Counted from the stretch's first letter, positions 55,601 through 64,000 are shown. The stretch is DNA of 64,000 bases from QFNR01 sp043842855 (GCA_043842855.1 JBBPJF010000001.1:310001-374000); one strand, 5' to 3'. Numbers and translations are program-made. The notes: generated by a model from the letters alone, not told the origin.

Positions 55601-56859
55601 CGAATTACTTCTTCTAAAATATCCCAAACTTCAGGGATTTCCTGTTCCACCAGTTTTTTTGCAGCCTTGACTGTACCAGTCAAACCTCTTTCTGCTAATT
55701 TATTAAAAATAAAAGGTTTAAATAGCTCAAGGGCCATTTTTTTAGGTAAGCCACATTGATGTAGACGCAAATAAGGACCAACAGTAATTACCGAGCGACC
55801 TGAGTAATCCACACGCTTACCCAATAGATTCTTGCGAAAACGACCACCCTTGCCCTTGATCATGTCAGCCAGAGATTTTAAAGAACGTTTATCTGCTCCA
55901 GCCATCGCTCTTCCGCGGCGACCATTGTCTAATAAGGAATCTACTGCCTCCTGTAACATCCTTTTCTCATTACGAACAATAATCTCTGGTGCTCGTAGCT
56001 CCAGTAAACGGTACAAGCGATTATTCCTATTAATAACCCTACGATACAAGTCATTGAGATCAGATGTTGCGAAGCGCCCCCCATCCAAAGGTACTAAAGG
56101 TCTTAAGTCGGGAGGAAGTACAGGCAGAACCTCTAAAATCATCCACTCTAGCTTCATTCCTGTACGTAGAAAAGCTTCTAATATCTTCAGACGCTTAGCT
56201 AATTTCTTAATCTTACCTTCTGAATGAGTCGTTTGCAGCTCTTGACTCAACAACCTTGTCTCAGCCTCTAGATTAAAGCGTTTAAGCAATTCCCTAATTG
56301 CTTCCGCTCCCATCTGTGCGACAAATTCACCTTCCCCATACTGCTCGAGCAAACCATGATACTCTTCCTCTGTAAGAAGCTGTCCAACCCTAAGTGGGGT
56401 AAGTAAAGGATCTATCACTATGTACGCTTCAAAATAAAGCACCTTCTCAATATCTCGCAGGGTCATATCCAGCACCATGCCTAGACGTGAAGGAAGAGAT
56501 TTTAGGAACCAAATATGGGCAACAGGACTAGCTAAATTAATGTGTCCCATTCTTTCGCGTCTAACTTTGGAGAGTGTAACTTCCACGCCACACTTTTCAC
56601 AGATAGCACCTTTATATTTCAGCCGCTTATACTTGCCACATAGACATTCATAATCTTTTACGGGGCCAAATATTTTGGCACAGAAAAGTCCATCTCTTTC
56701 AGGCTTGAAAGTCCGGTAATTAATAGTCTCTGGCTTTTTCACCTCTCCATAGGACCAGGCTCGAATTGTCTCTGGAGAGGCAATCCCAATTTTAATCGCG
56801 TCAAAATCTTCCTCTTGTGTCATTTGAAACGGATTGTACAACCCTAACAAAGCTCTCAT
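52687..56859 (-). CDS. rpoC: DNA-directed RNA polymerase beta' subunit
   Basis: 1390 residues. N-terminal zinc cysteines are Cys72, Cys74, Cys87 and Cys90. The catalytic magnesium loop NADFDGDQMAVH is intact (about residue 460), and the second zinc site is in CKTHYGLCASCYGRD. Length is normal for the group. AGAGGG precedes the start. Starts 47 bases after rpoB. Confidence 0.99.
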   Translation of the reverse strand: MRALLGLYNPFQMTQEEDFDAIKIGIASPETIRAWSYGEVKKPETINYRTFKPERDGLFCAKIFGPVKDYECLCGKYKRLKYKGAICEKCGVEVTLSKVRRERMGHINLASPVAHIWFLKSLPSRLGMVLDMTLRDIEKVLYFEAYIVIDPLLTPLRVGQLLTEEEYHGLLEQYGEGEFVAQMGAEAIRELLKRFNLEAETRLLSQELQTTHSEGKIKKLAKRLKILEAFLRTGMKLEWMILEVLPVLPPDLRPLVPLDGGRFATSDLNDLYRRVINRNNRLYRLLELRAPEIIVRNEKRMLQEAVDSLLDNGRRGRAMAGADKRSLKSLADMIKGKGGRFRKNLLGKRVDYSGRSVITVGPYLRLHQCGLPKKMALELFKPFIFNKLAERGLTGTVKAAKKLVEQEIPEVWDILEEVIREHPVLLNRAPTLHRLGIQAFEPILIEGKAIQLHPLVCAAFNADFDGDQMAVHIPLSLEAQEEARTLMLASNNVLSPANGDPIIVPSQDIVLGLYYMTRSKVNAKNEGGLFADVKEVYRAYETGNVELSTKITVRINEWNKEEGGHLVPVVNRHETTVGRALLSAILPKGLPFRYINTVLKKKEILKLINASFRLCGLRDTVVFADHLMYTGFAYSTRGGISIAIDDMLVPEEKPAILQEAQEEVRNIEEQYRHGLVTQGERYNKVVDIWGKIGDKIAKSMMDNLSFEKTFDKAGHEISQESFNSIYMMADSGARGSAAQIKQLSGMRGLMSKPDGSIIETPITSNFREGLTVLQYFISTHGARKGLADTALKTANSGYLTRRLVDVTQDLVVIEDDCGTRDGLILKAVVQGGDVIESLRDRVLGRVLADPVLDPVSGETLIERNVLISEELSELIDNLGIDEVKVRTPITCKTHYGLCASCYGRDLARGKLVDIGEAVGVIAAQSIGEPGTQLTMRTFHIGGAASRSASASQIEVKTRGTVRFSTHMRYVANKKNELIVIGRSCEIVMHDNIGRERERHKIPYGATLLVVDGQEVQEGTILATWDPHTHPMITEHEGIIAFENMEEGVNVERQTDPITGISTWVVLDHKISSAKNKQAKAVIKLLDESGKDLNYPGTETPVIFTSFPVDTVITVKEGQMVSRGDVLAKLPKASTKTRDITGGLPRVAELFEARVPKDAGVLAEITGTVSYGKETKGKQRLIITDSEGNEYETLIPKERQLLVHDGQLVNKGEMVVAGSSDSHDILRLQGLGALTRYIVQEVQEVYRLQGVRISDKHIEVIIRQMLRRVNIVDAGDSHFLAGEQVERTELMITNEKLLAEGKQPAKHENVLLGITKASLSTDSFLSAASFQETTRVLTEAAIMGKTDELRGLKENIIVGRLIPAGTGYIHHRYSKQQKEQRLVEEGLVVNE

Positions 56860-56906
56860 TATTCCCTCTGCTCCAAGTCTTCTAAATGGTTTTAATGTTA
56901 ACTAAC

Positions 56907-59900
56907 CTACTGACGTTTTTCCAAATCAATATCTAAACCAAGTGACCGAATTTCTCTTACCAGTACATTAAACGACTCGGGCATACCAGCCACCATTTTG
57001 TGTTCACCTTTGACAATGTTCTCATACATAGCCGTGCGACCAGTCACATCATCTGATTTTACAGTTAGCATTTCTTGCAAAGTGTAAGCAGCACCATAAG
57101 CTTCCAATGCCCATACCTCCATTTCACCAAACCTTTGTCCTCCAAACTGAGCTTTGCCTCCAAGAGGCTGCTGTGTAACTAAACTATAAGGCCCAGTAGA
57201 ACGTGCATGCATCTTTTCATCTACCAGATGATGCAGTTTCAAATAATGCATTACCCCCACAGTCACCTTACGATCAAAAGGCTCCCCTGTGCGACCATCA
57301 AACAAGGTAATCTGTGTTTTACTATCGTTAAATCCAAGCTTCTGAATTTCAGGATCATCACTGGGATAGGCTAAATCTAACATCTGCTTGATCTCTGCCT
57401 CCTGTGCACCGTCAAATACTGGTGAAGCAAAGCAAGCGCCATTACGTAGATTTTGAGCCAATTGCATAATCTCCTCATCGCTTAAAGTTTTCAAATCTTC
57501 TTTTTTACCACTGCTACCGTATATTTTCTCTAGAAACGTTCTCAACTCAGAGACTTTTCTATTCTGCTCCAGCATCTTATTGATTCTCTCTCCTATACCC
57601 TTAGCGGCCCAGCCCAAATGGACTTCTAAAATCTGTCCAATATTCATACGGCTGGGAACACCGAGAGGATTCAACACAATATCTACAGGCCGCCCATCAG
57701 CCATATAGGGGAGATCTTCTACCGGAAGTATCTTAGAAACTACACCCTTATTACCGTGTCGACCTGCCATCTTATCCCCTGCCTGCAAGCGGCGCTTCAC
57801 AGCTACGAAAACTTTAACCATCTTCTGTACGCCAGGTTGAAGCTCATCACCTCTACTTAGTTTATTTTTCTTAATTTCGTACAAAGCATCTGCTTCTTGG
57901 CGCTTCTGTTCCAAACTTACCTTTACACGGATTAGTTGTTTAGAAAGCTGCTCATCCTCTACTCGGATATCAAACCAGTCATACTTCGAATCAAGAGAAT
58001 CTAAATATTCTTGGGTAATCTTCTGTCCCTTAGCTAGCTTTTTGGGTCCGCCCTTAACCTTCTGATTCAAAAGTGCCTTCTGTAATCGCGCAAAAGCGTC
58101 ATTGTCATAAATTCTTAGCTGGTCATTCAAATCTTGTCGATATTTTTTAAGTTCAAAATCAATAATCGTTTGAGAACGGGCATCTCGCTTAATTCCCTCT
58201 CTAGTAAATACTTGGACATTAATCACCGTACCACTAATGCCAGTTGGCATTCTCAAAGAAGTATCTTTCACATCAGAAGCCTTTTCACCAAAAATGGCTT
58301 TCAGCAACTTCTCTTCTGGAGTTAATTGTGTCTCTCCCTTGGGGGTCACCTTGCCCACCAATACATCTCCAGGTGAGACCTCACTACCAATATAAATAAT
58401 GCCCGATTCATCTAACCGATTTTGCATTCTCTCCGCTAAATTAGGAATGTCTCTAGTAATCTCTTCAGGACCCAACTTGGTATCACGGGCTATAATATTT
58501 AATTCTTCAATATGTATAGATGTGTAGCGGTCAGCAGCAACTACTCTTTCAGAAATTAAGATGGAATCCTCAAAATTGTAGCCGTTCCATGGCATGAAGG
58601 CGATTGTGACATTTTGTCCTAAAGCTAGCTCTCCTAGATCCGTTGAGGCTCCATCCGCAATAACATCTCCCGCCTGTAAAATATCACCAACTTGTACAAT
58701 CGGCTTTTGATTAATGTTGGTATTTTGGTTAGAGCGAGTGAACTTCATTAAGTTATAAATATCTACTCCAATTTCTCCTACTGCGGTTTCTGCATCATTC
58801 ACGCGGATCACCACTCTCCCCGCATCGACATAATCAACTACACCTCCTCGTTTAGCCATTACTAACGTAGCTGAATCCCGAGCCACTGCTCTTTCAATCC
58901 CAGTTCCAACCAAAGGTTTTTCTGGAATTAAACAAGGTACTGCTTGTCGTTGCATGTTAGCTCCCATCAAAGCTCGATTGGCGTCATTATGTTCCAAAAA
59001 TGGAATTAGGGAAGCAGCAACTGAAACAATCTGCCCAGTAGAAACATCCATGTAATCTACACGATCTGGCGTGGCAAAAATGGTTTCGCCATTTTCCCGG
59101 CAAGTAACTAACTCATCGATTAAGTAGCCCTTACTATCCAGATTAGAATTAGCCTGTGCAATAATATAACGTCCCTCTTCAATTGCTGATAGGTAGTCGA
59201 TTCTCTGAATCACCCGACCTTTTTCTACTTTAATATAAGGCGTTTCCAAAAAACCATACTCATTGGTACGTGAATAAACAGCCAGGGAATTGATCAACCC
59301 AATGTTAGGACCTTCAGGGGTTTCAATAGGACACACACGACCATAGTGTGTTGGGTGCACATCTCGCACTTCAAAGCCAGCCCTCTCCCGTGTAAGTCCT
59401 CCCGGCCCCAGGGCGGAGACGCGGCGCTTGTGAGTAATCTCCGAAAGAGGATTAGTCTGATCCATAAACTGACTAAGTTGGCTGGAACCAAAAAACTCCT
59501 TAATTGCGGCACTAACTGGTTTAGCATTCACTAGATCATGTGGCATTAAATTTTCAGACTCTGCCTGGTTTAAACGCTCTTTGACTGCCCGTTCGACCCT
59601 GGCTAAACCTGACCTAAATTGGTTTTCAACTAGCTCGCCGACTGAACGTACTCTTCGATTACCCAAATGGTCGATGTCATCTACCTCTCCGTGCCCATTT
59701 CGCAACTCAACTAAAACAGCAATAACTACCAGAATGTCACTATAAGTTAACACCAATCCATCTTGCTTATCTTTCTGTTCTAACGACAGTTGACCCATTA
59801 AATTTTTAAACCATTCATTAGCATTCTCAGGTAATTTATGTTCATAAGTACGTGTATTAAACTTCATGCGTCCAACTCTAGACAGATCATACACATCATG

Positions 59901-61091
59901 GTCAAAGAATAAGCGCTGGAATAACTGGTTAACTGCTTCATCAGTGGGTGGTTCTCCCGGTCGCATCATACGATAAATAGCAATCTTCGCGGATAACTCA
60001 TCAGTAGTCTCATCCATACGTAAGGTGCTTGAAATATAGCCCCCCTGGTTTAGCTCGTTCACATGCGTGGTATAAAGTGTCTGCACGCCATGTGCTTTAA
60101 AACGCTGTAAGAGTTCTTCTGTTACTTCGGTGTTAGCCATGGCAAGTAACTCCCCAGTTTCAGGGATGATAATGTCTTTAGCTAGAACTTTTCCTGTGAT
60201 GGCATCTGCTGGAATCTCTATTTCACTGATTTTAGCCTTTTCAATGTCGCGTAAATTCTTTTTAGTGACTTTAGTTCCTTTGCTAACAATAACCTGATTA
60301 TTTCCATCTATAATATCGAAGTTACTCTTCTCTCCGAGTAAGTAACGGGGAACCAACCTTGTTCTTAAATTTCCCTCTTGAGTAAAGTGATATTCTTCTG
60401 ACTCATAAAAGGTAGCTAAAATTTCTTCTACTGAATACCCTAAAGCCTTAAGAAGGATGGTAACAGGCATCTTTCTTCTTCTGTCAATTCTGAAATACAG
60501 TAGATCCTTTGAATCAAATTCAAAATCCAACCACGAGCCCCGGTAAGGGATAATTCGTGCAGAAAAAAGTTTTTTGCCCGATGCATGGCCTTTGCCTTTA
60601 TCATGCTCAAAAAATACGCCAGGTGAACGATGCAACTGAGACACCACTACACGCTCTGTCCCGTTAATTACAAAGGAACCGCTAGGAGTCATAAAAGGGA
60701 TCTGTCCCATGTAGACTTCGTTTTCTCGCACTTCCTTGATTTTTTTCTTAGTAGATTCTTTATCCAGAATAACTAGGCGAATTTTAGCCTTTAGAGAGAC
60801 ATCGTACGTAACCCCTCGCACCTGGCATTCCTGAATATCAAACTCTGGCTTACCCAATTTGTATTCTACAAATTCCAACCTCGCAAAACCATTGTGACTC
60901 ACTATGGGAAAAATAGACTTAAAGGCAGCTTGTAAACCCTCATTTTTTCTCTTGTCAGGGGAAAGCTCTTGCTGTAAAAATTGAGCATAAGAGTCCTTTT
61001 GGGTAGCAAGTAAGTAAGGAAAGTCCAAAACATTTTGACGCTTAGCAAAGGATTTACGAATACGTTTTTTATCAGTGGCAGAGTAACCCAT
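56907..61091 (-). CDS. rpoB: DNA-directed RNA polymerase beta subunit
   Basis: 1394 residues from the ATG at 61091 (MGYSATDKKRIRKSFAKR), with GGAG nine bases upstream; the longer frame to 61142 is not used. The rifampicin pocket (SSQLSQFMDQTNPLSEITHKRR) is cut here but keeps the Asp, His, Arg and Ser residues tied to sensitivity. About 22 extra residues lie between KFNTRTYEH and LVLTYSDIL (about 414-445), ahead of GEVDDIDHLGNRR, compared with E. coli. Confidence 0.98.
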   Translation of the reverse strand: MGYSATDKKRIRKSFAKRQNVLDFPYLLATQKDSYAQFLQQELSPDKRKNEGLQAAFKSIFPIVSHNGFARLEFVEYKLGKPEFDIQECQVRGVTYDVSLKAKIRLVILDKESTKKKIKEVRENEVYMGQIPFMTPSGSFVINGTERVVVSQLHRSPGVFFEHDKGKGHASGKKLFSARIIPYRGSWLDFEFDSKDLLYFRIDRRRKMPVTILLKALGYSVEEILATFYESEEYHFTQEGNLRTRLVPRYLLGEKSNFDIIDGNNQVIVSKGTKVTKKNLRDIEKAKISEIEIPADAITGKVLAKDIIIPETGELLAMANTEVTEELLQRFKAHGVQTLYTTHVNELNQGGYISSTLRMDETTDELSAKIAIYRMMRPGEPPTDEAVNQLFQRLFFDHDVYDLSRVGRMKFNTRTYEHKLPENANEWFKNLMGQLSLEQKDKQDGLVLTYSDILVVIAVLVELRNGHGEVDDIDHLGNRRVRSVGELVENQFRSGLARVERAVKERLNQAESENLMPHDLVNAKPVSAAIKEFFGSSQLSQFMDQTNPLSEITHKRRVSALGPGGLTRERAGFEVRDVHPTHYGRVCPIETPEGPNIGLINSLAVYSRTNEYGFLETPYIKVEKGRVIQRIDYLSAIEEGRYIIAQANSNLDSKGYLIDELVTCRENGETIFATPDRVDYMDVSTGQIVSVAASLIPFLEHNDANRALMGANMQRQAVPCLIPEKPLVGTGIERAVARDSATLVMAKRGGVVDYVDAGRVVIRVNDAETAVGEIGVDIYNLMKFTRSNQNTNINQKPIVQVGDILQAGDVIADGASTDLGELALGQNVTIAFMPWNGYNFEDSILISERVVAADRYTSIHIEELNIIARDTKLGPEEITRDIPNLAERMQNRLDESGIIYIGSEVSPGDVLVGKVTPKGETQLTPEEKLLKAIFGEKASDVKDTSLRMPTGISGTVINVQVFTREGIKRDARSQTIIDFELKKYRQDLNDQLRIYDNDAFARLQKALLNQKVKGGPKKLAKGQKITQEYLDSLDSKYDWFDIRVEDEQLSKQLIRVKVSLEQKRQEADALYEIKKNKLSRGDELQPGVQKMVKVFVAVKRRLQAGDKMAGRHGNKGVVSKILPVEDLPYMADGRPVDIVLNPLGVPSRMNIGQILEVHLGWAAKGIGERINKMLEQNRKVSELRTFLEKIYGSSGKKEDLKTLSDEEIMQLAQNLRNGACFASPVFDGAQEAEIKQMLDLAYPSDDPEIQKLGFNDSKTQITLFDGRTGEPFDRKVTVGVMHYLKLHHLVDEKMHARSTGPYSLVTQQPLGGKAQFGGQRFGEMEVWALEAYGAAYTLQEMLTVKSDDVTGRTAMYENIVKGEHKMVAGMPESFNVLVREIRSLGLDIDLEKRQ

Positions 61092-61197
61092 GAACAAAGT
61101 CTCCAGGTAATGAACAACAACAGAACAAGCAAATATAAGCATCCAGGTTCTGGAGCCTTATATTTAATTACTCAGAATACTCAGAAAATAAGAGCAA

Positions 61198-61220
61198 GGC
61201 TGGCACAAAAGCACCCAGCC
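61198..61220 (-). terminator. Attenuator-like hairpin between rplL and rpoB
   Basis: On the minus strand GGCTGG and CCAGCC pair around an 11-base loop, followed by the T-rich TTGCTCTTATTTTC. Position matches the partial terminator that in E. coli lowers rpoBC expression relative to rplJL. Confidence 0.5.
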
Positions 61221-61245
61221 CTCCTTATAAAAATATCAAACTAAA

Positions 61246-61623
61246 TTATTTAATTTCTACTTTAGCACCAGCTTCCTGCAACTGCTTTGCAATATCTTCA
61301 GCTTCAGCTTTGGAAACGCCTTCCTTAACAGTCTTAGGTGCGCCATCCACTAAATCTTTAGCATCCTTCAACCCCAGTCCAGTAATGGCCCTTACTACCT
61401 TAATAACTCCTACTTTTTGTGCGCCAGCTTCCTGCAATACCACATCAAATTCTGTCTTTTCCTCTACCTCAGCAGCTCCTGCCGCAGCACCAGGTCCAGC
61501 AGCCACCGCTAATGCTGCCGCAGAAACCTCAAATTTCTCCTCAAAGGCTTTGATCAAATCATTCAGCTCGATTAAGGTTAAACTACCAATACTTTCTAAA
61601 ATTTCCTCTTTTGAAACCGCCAT
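61246..61623 (-). CDS. rplL: 50S ribosomal protein L7/L12
   Basis: 125 residues. N-terminal dimerisation helix pair, an alanine-rich hinge (about 36-52), and the C-terminal factor-binding domain with KVGVIKVVRAITGLGLKDAK, cut to core. AGGAG eight bases before the ATG. Confidence 0.98.
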   Translation of the reverse strand: MAVSKEEILESIGSLTLIELNDLIKAFEEKFEVSAAALAVAAGPGAAAGAAEVEEKTEFDVVLQEAGAQKVGVIKVVRAITGLGLKDAKDLVDGAPKTVKEGVSKAEAEDIAKQLQEAGAKVEIK

Positions 61624-61650
61624 TCTATTACTCCTAAAATTAAATAAATA

Positions 61651-62169
61651 TTAACCTGCATTCGCTGGAATTTCAGCTTCAGCTTCTTGCCTCTTTTCCA
61701 CCAAGGCCGCTAAAGCACGTGCAAACGTAGCAAGAGGTGCTTTCATTAAACCCGCCATCTTTGCCAGTAATTCTTCTTTGGGCAAAATAGAAGCAAGTTC
61801 TGCTACTTTTGCGGCTGACAAAACCTCACCCCCGAAAGATCCAGCTTTAATCACTAAAGTACTCTCTTTTTTCGAGTAGGCGTGCAACAATTTTGCTGCA
61901 CTTACAGGCTCCTCTGAAGCTGCATAAATCAACGGTCCAACCATCTGATCAGCCAGTGGCTCGAAAGTAGTGCCCTGCACTGCACGTCGTGCTAAAGTAT
62001 TTTTTAACACACGCAGATAAACGTTCTTCCCCCGAGCTTCCGAACGAAGTTTAGTTAGGCTAGAAACTTTGATACCTCTATATTCTGCAAGTACCAGGAT
62101 CTGTGTATTGACAAGGTTAGTATTAATTTCTTTGACTGCTCTCTTTTTATCTTCAAGTTTGAAATGCAA
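61651..62169 (-). CDS. rplJ: 50S ribosomal protein L10, TTG start
   Basis: 172 residues if it begins with TTG at 62169 (read MHFKLEDKKRAV), which aligns exactly with the usual MALNLEDKK start. A full AGGAGGTGA ribosome site lies two bases upstream. The alternative GTG at 62175 sits inside that site and cannot be used by it. L10 anchors the L7/L12 stalk and normally represses its own operon; an L10 leader lies upstream. Confidence 0.93.
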   Translation of the reverse strand: MHFKLEDKKRAVKEINTNLVNTQILVLAEYRGIKVSSLTKLRSEARGKNVYLRVLKNTLARRAVQGTTFEPLADQMVGPLIYAASEEPVSAAKLLHAYSKKESTLVIKAGSFGGEVLSAAKVAELASILPKEELLAKMAGLMKAPLATFARALAALVEKRQEAEAEIPANAG

Positions 62170-62171
62170 GT

Positions 62172-62180
62172 TCACCTCCT
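62172..62180 (-). promoter_or_regulatory. Full-length Shine-Dalgarno of rplJ
   Basis: AGGAGGTGA, complementary to the whole 16S 3' tail, two bases before the TTG codon. It decides the start of rplJ: the GTG within it is too close. Confidence 0.8.
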
Positions 62181-62257
62181 GTTGTTAATTAAGACCTGAG
62201 CAAAACCTTTGCTCTTCAACAACCAGCTCGGCAAATATCAAAGGCTATTTTAGAAAC

Positions 62258-62321
62258 CTATGGTAAACTACCGTCTGCGTGGGGTTTTATTTTTAAATCA
62301 CTAGGATCCCTACGGTCTCCG
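62258..62321 (-). ncRNA. L10 leader (autoregulatory mRNA element)
   Basis: In the 228-base rplA-rplJ gap the minus strand shows GAGACCGTAGGG, then after about 25 bases CGCAGACGGT. ACCGT (62312-62316) and ACGGT (62270-62274) pair, and the CGCAGACGGT strand has the kink-turn form known from L10 leaders of proteobacteria. L10 with L12 would bind here and repress rplJL translation. Confidence 0.7.
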
Positions 62322-62324
62322 ACC

Positions 62325-62348
62325 ATCTATAACAAAAAAGTTATAGAT
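62325..62348 (-). other. Perfect 9-base-pair hairpin at the start of the L10 leader region
   Basis: ATCTATAAC and GTTATAGAT with a 6-base loop of one base type (T6 on the minus strand), directly upstream of the L10 leader core. It may be part of the leader fold or end rplKA transcripts. Confidence 0.45.
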
Positions 62349-62397
62349 CCACCCAATACTGGCTAACCTTCTAGAAACTCAAAAGGAAAGCCAGTTA

Positions 62398-63090
62398 TTA
62401 TTTAGTAACTGTGGCAGTATCTACTCCCACTCCTATACCCATGGTACTTGAAAGCGCAACTTTCTTAATGTACTGTCCTTTAGAAGTAGCTGGTTTCGCT
62501 TTTATTAGAGCCTCCAAAACAGCCTCAAAGTTTTCCTTCAAAGCTAATTCTTCAAAAGAAGCTCGGCCTATCGTCGTATGAATAATCCCGTTCTTATCCG
62601 CACGATACTGAACACCTACCTTTGCATTCCTAACAGCCTGTGCCACATCTACAGCTACTGTCCCTACTTTTGGATTAGGCATCAATCCACGAGGTCCTAA
62701 AATGGTTCCAAGTTGGCCAACCACCCGCATTGCATCCGGGGAGGCAATCACTACATCAAAGTTAAGCTGCCCTGCTTTGACTTCCTGCGCTAGATCCTCC
62801 AAACCGACTAGGTCAGCTCCCGCTTTCTGAGCTAACTCCACATTGGCCCCCTGAGTAAAAACCGCCACACGTGTCGTCCTCCCTGTCCCATTCGGTAGCA
62901 CTACCGAGCCTCGTATTGCTTGATCAGATTTACGGGGATCTATCCCCAAGCTGACTGCCAAATCAACAGACTCATCAAACTTAGCAGTTGCAGTATTTTT
63001 TATCATTGCAATGGCTTCTTCCAGTGCATAGAGCTTATTGAGATCTAAATCCAGCTTGAGTGCTTTAAATCTCTTTGAATACTTAGCCAT
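62398..63090 (-). CDS. rplA: 50S ribosomal protein L1
   Basis: 230 residues from the ATG at 63090 (MAKYSKRFKALK); the longer frame to 63147 overlaps rplK fully and is not used. ILGPRGLMPNPKVGTV is the L1 signature. Overlaps the rplK stop by 8 bases. L1 usually represses rplKA. Confidence 0.98.
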   Translation of the reverse strand: MAKYSKRFKALKLDLDLNKLYALEEAIAMIKNTATAKFDESVDLAVSLGIDPRKSDQAIRGSVVLPNGTGRTTRVAVFTQGANVELAQKAGADLVGLEDLAQEVKAGQLNFDVVIASPDAMRVVGQLGTILGPRGLMPNPKVGTVAVDVAQAVRNAKVGVQYRADKNGIIHTTIGRASFEELALKENFEAVLEALIKAKPATSKGQYIKKVALSSTMGIGVGVDTATVTK

Positions 63091-63520
63091 TGACGTCCTC
63101 CACTTCGATCCCCATAGATCTTGCGCTACCCGCAATAATACGCACATTAGCCTCTAGATCCACCCCAGTTAGATCCGCCTCTTTGGTTTTAGCAATAGCC
63201 TCAAGTTGCTCTTTAGTCACCTTACCCACTTTCTTTGTATGTGGAGTAGGACTCCCCTTATCCAGGCCAGCTGCTTTTTTTAGCAATACAGTAGCAGGAG
63301 GAGTTTTCAGCACAAAAGTAAAGGATTTGTCTGCATAGGCAGTAATCACTACCGGAACCGGCATACCTGGTTCCAGCCCCTGCGTAGCAGCATTAAAAGC
63401 CTTACAAAATTCCATAATGTTAAGCCCCCTCTGCCCCAAGGCTGGCCCAACCGGTGGCGAAGGATTAGCCTTGCCAGCAGGTACTTGCAGCTTAATATAA
63501 GCTGTTATTTTTTTTGCCAC
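63083..63520 (-). CDS. rplK: 50S ribosomal protein L11
   Basis: 145 residues with a GTG start at 63520 and AAGGAG seven bases upstream. MAKKITAYIKLQVPAGKANP, then PPVGPALGQRGLNIMEFCKAFN, cut to core, are conserved. L11 forms the base of the stalk and the thiostrepton site. Confidence 0.98.
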   Translation of the reverse strand: MAKKITAYIKLQVPAGKANPSPPVGPALGQRGLNIMEFCKAFNAATQGLEPGMPVPVVITAYADKSFTFVLKTPPATVLLKKAAGLDKGSPTPHTKKVGKVTKEQLEAIAKTKEADLTGVDLEANVRIIAGSARSMGIEVEDVNG

Positions 63521-63619
63521 TATATCTCTCCTTACATGGGTGGTAGCGTGTTATTAAACACTCCCCAATTTGTTCTTTTGTCGAATGATGCTAAGTGCTT
63601 TCAGAAAATTGAGCCGGCC

Positions 63620-63648
63620 ATTTTACTTTACTTTTGTTGAAAAAGCAA
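63620..63648 (-). promoter_or_regulatory. Candidate promoter before rplK
   Basis: On the minus strand TTGCTT, 17 bases, then TAAAAT, in the 216-base nusG-rplK gap, matching the position of the L11 promoter in E. coli. Confidence 0.55.
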
Positions 63649-63736
63649 ATCGTCCGCCCTGGGACGCTGAGAAAATTCTTTTAGCAACGCTAACATCACC
63701 ATACAAAACCTGTAAATGATCCCAACATTCGCCCCT

Positions 63737-64000
63737 TCAAACCTTCTCTACTTGGGTAAAATCCAACTCCACCGGTGTTTCTCGCCCAAAGATTTGAACT
63801 GAAACCTTTAATTTATTTCTTTCATAATTAGCTTCTTCTACCATTCCGTTGAAATCGGCAAAAGGACCTTTCGTAACCCTAACATGTTCTCCCACTTCGA
63901 ACTCCACCTTAGGCTTGGGTTTCTCAACCCCTGATTGAACCTGATTGAGGATACGATCAACCTCTCTTTGACTGATAGGGACTGGTTTATGCGCAGTACC
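63737..64000 (-). CDS. nusG: Transcription antitermination factor NusG, C-terminal part
   Basis: The last 87 codons and TGA stop of nusG; the 5' part lies beyond the right edge. The KOW domain is visible (VGEHVRVTKGPFADFNGMVEE, cut to core) together with SVQIFGRETPVELDF and a final QVEKV. NusG links RNA polymerase to Rho or to the leading ribosome. It is the usual gene before rplK. Confidence 0.95.
   Translation of the reverse strand, partial: GTAHKPVPISQREVDRILNQVQSGVEKPKPKVEFEVGEHVRVTKGPFADFNGMVEEANYERNKLKVSVQIFGRETPVELDFTQVEKV

Noticed and set aside
56907..61091. Rifampicin-resistance substitution in RpoB
   Set aside because: The pocket residues tied to resistance are unchanged; the only visible difference, Thr in DQTNP, is not a known resistance site.
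1..64000. tRNA genes, CRISPR arrays, insertion sequences, prophage or integrative elements
   Set aside because: No cloverleaf-like TTCRA arm regions, regularly spaced repeats, transposase or integrase frames were seen on either strand.

Overview
The window is a bacterial chromosome segment with moderately AT-rich composition and almost all housekeeping content. Gene order points to a betaproteobacterium. The nusG-rplK-rplA-rplJ-rplL-rpoB-rpoC-rpsL-rpsG-fusA-tuf-rpsJ run continues without a break into the S10, spc and alpha ribosomal clusters, and infA lies between secY and rpsM. A CysB-family regulator, leuCD, a trhP-tgt pair and C-minus (zinc-free) L33 and S14 fit that placement. No genus can be named from the sequence. 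I found no tRNA, rRNA, CRISPR array, insertion sequence or prophage.

Left part (1-33,830), mixed single genes and short operons. It starts with a truncated MaoC-like dehydratase, a BrnQ branched-chain amino acid transporter and an ArnT-like GT-C glycosyltransferase. A minus-strand CysB-like regulator-leuC-leuD unit diverges from a prolyl oligopeptidase-parC pair. Next come an orphan outer-membrane efflux lipoprotein, rpmB-rpmG, two secreted cysteine-patterned paralogues flanking pncB, and trhP-tgt (both modify position 34 of tRNAs). Then follow a phospholipase-D type cardiolipin synthase, ychF, engB, a TerC/CBS/CorC membrane protein, a DUF4124-like protein with a GNAT acetyltransferase, ilvD, lgt, gph, and an overlapping miaB-tsaE-amiC operon.

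Right part (33,872-64,000), one long minus-strand transcription and translation cluster. Read in the direction of transcription it runs from nusG (cut by the window edge) to rplQ and ends at a rho-independent terminator at 33,872-33,903. Candidate internal promoters sit before rplK, rpsL, rplC and rplN, and a recognisable L10 leader precedes rplJ. Several starts use GTG or TTG.

The most unusual content is: two exported proteins built from repeated C-x7-C pairs with matching inter-module spacing; an L30 protein with an approximately 88-residue lysine-rich N-terminal extension and an L17 with a long acidic tail; proline at the streptomycin-linked position 88 of S12; a 22-residue insertion in RpoB; absence of rpmJ from its expected slot; and a CysB-family regulator whose effector-binding motif is replaced and which is joined to leuCD. 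No complete new multi-gene system is evident.
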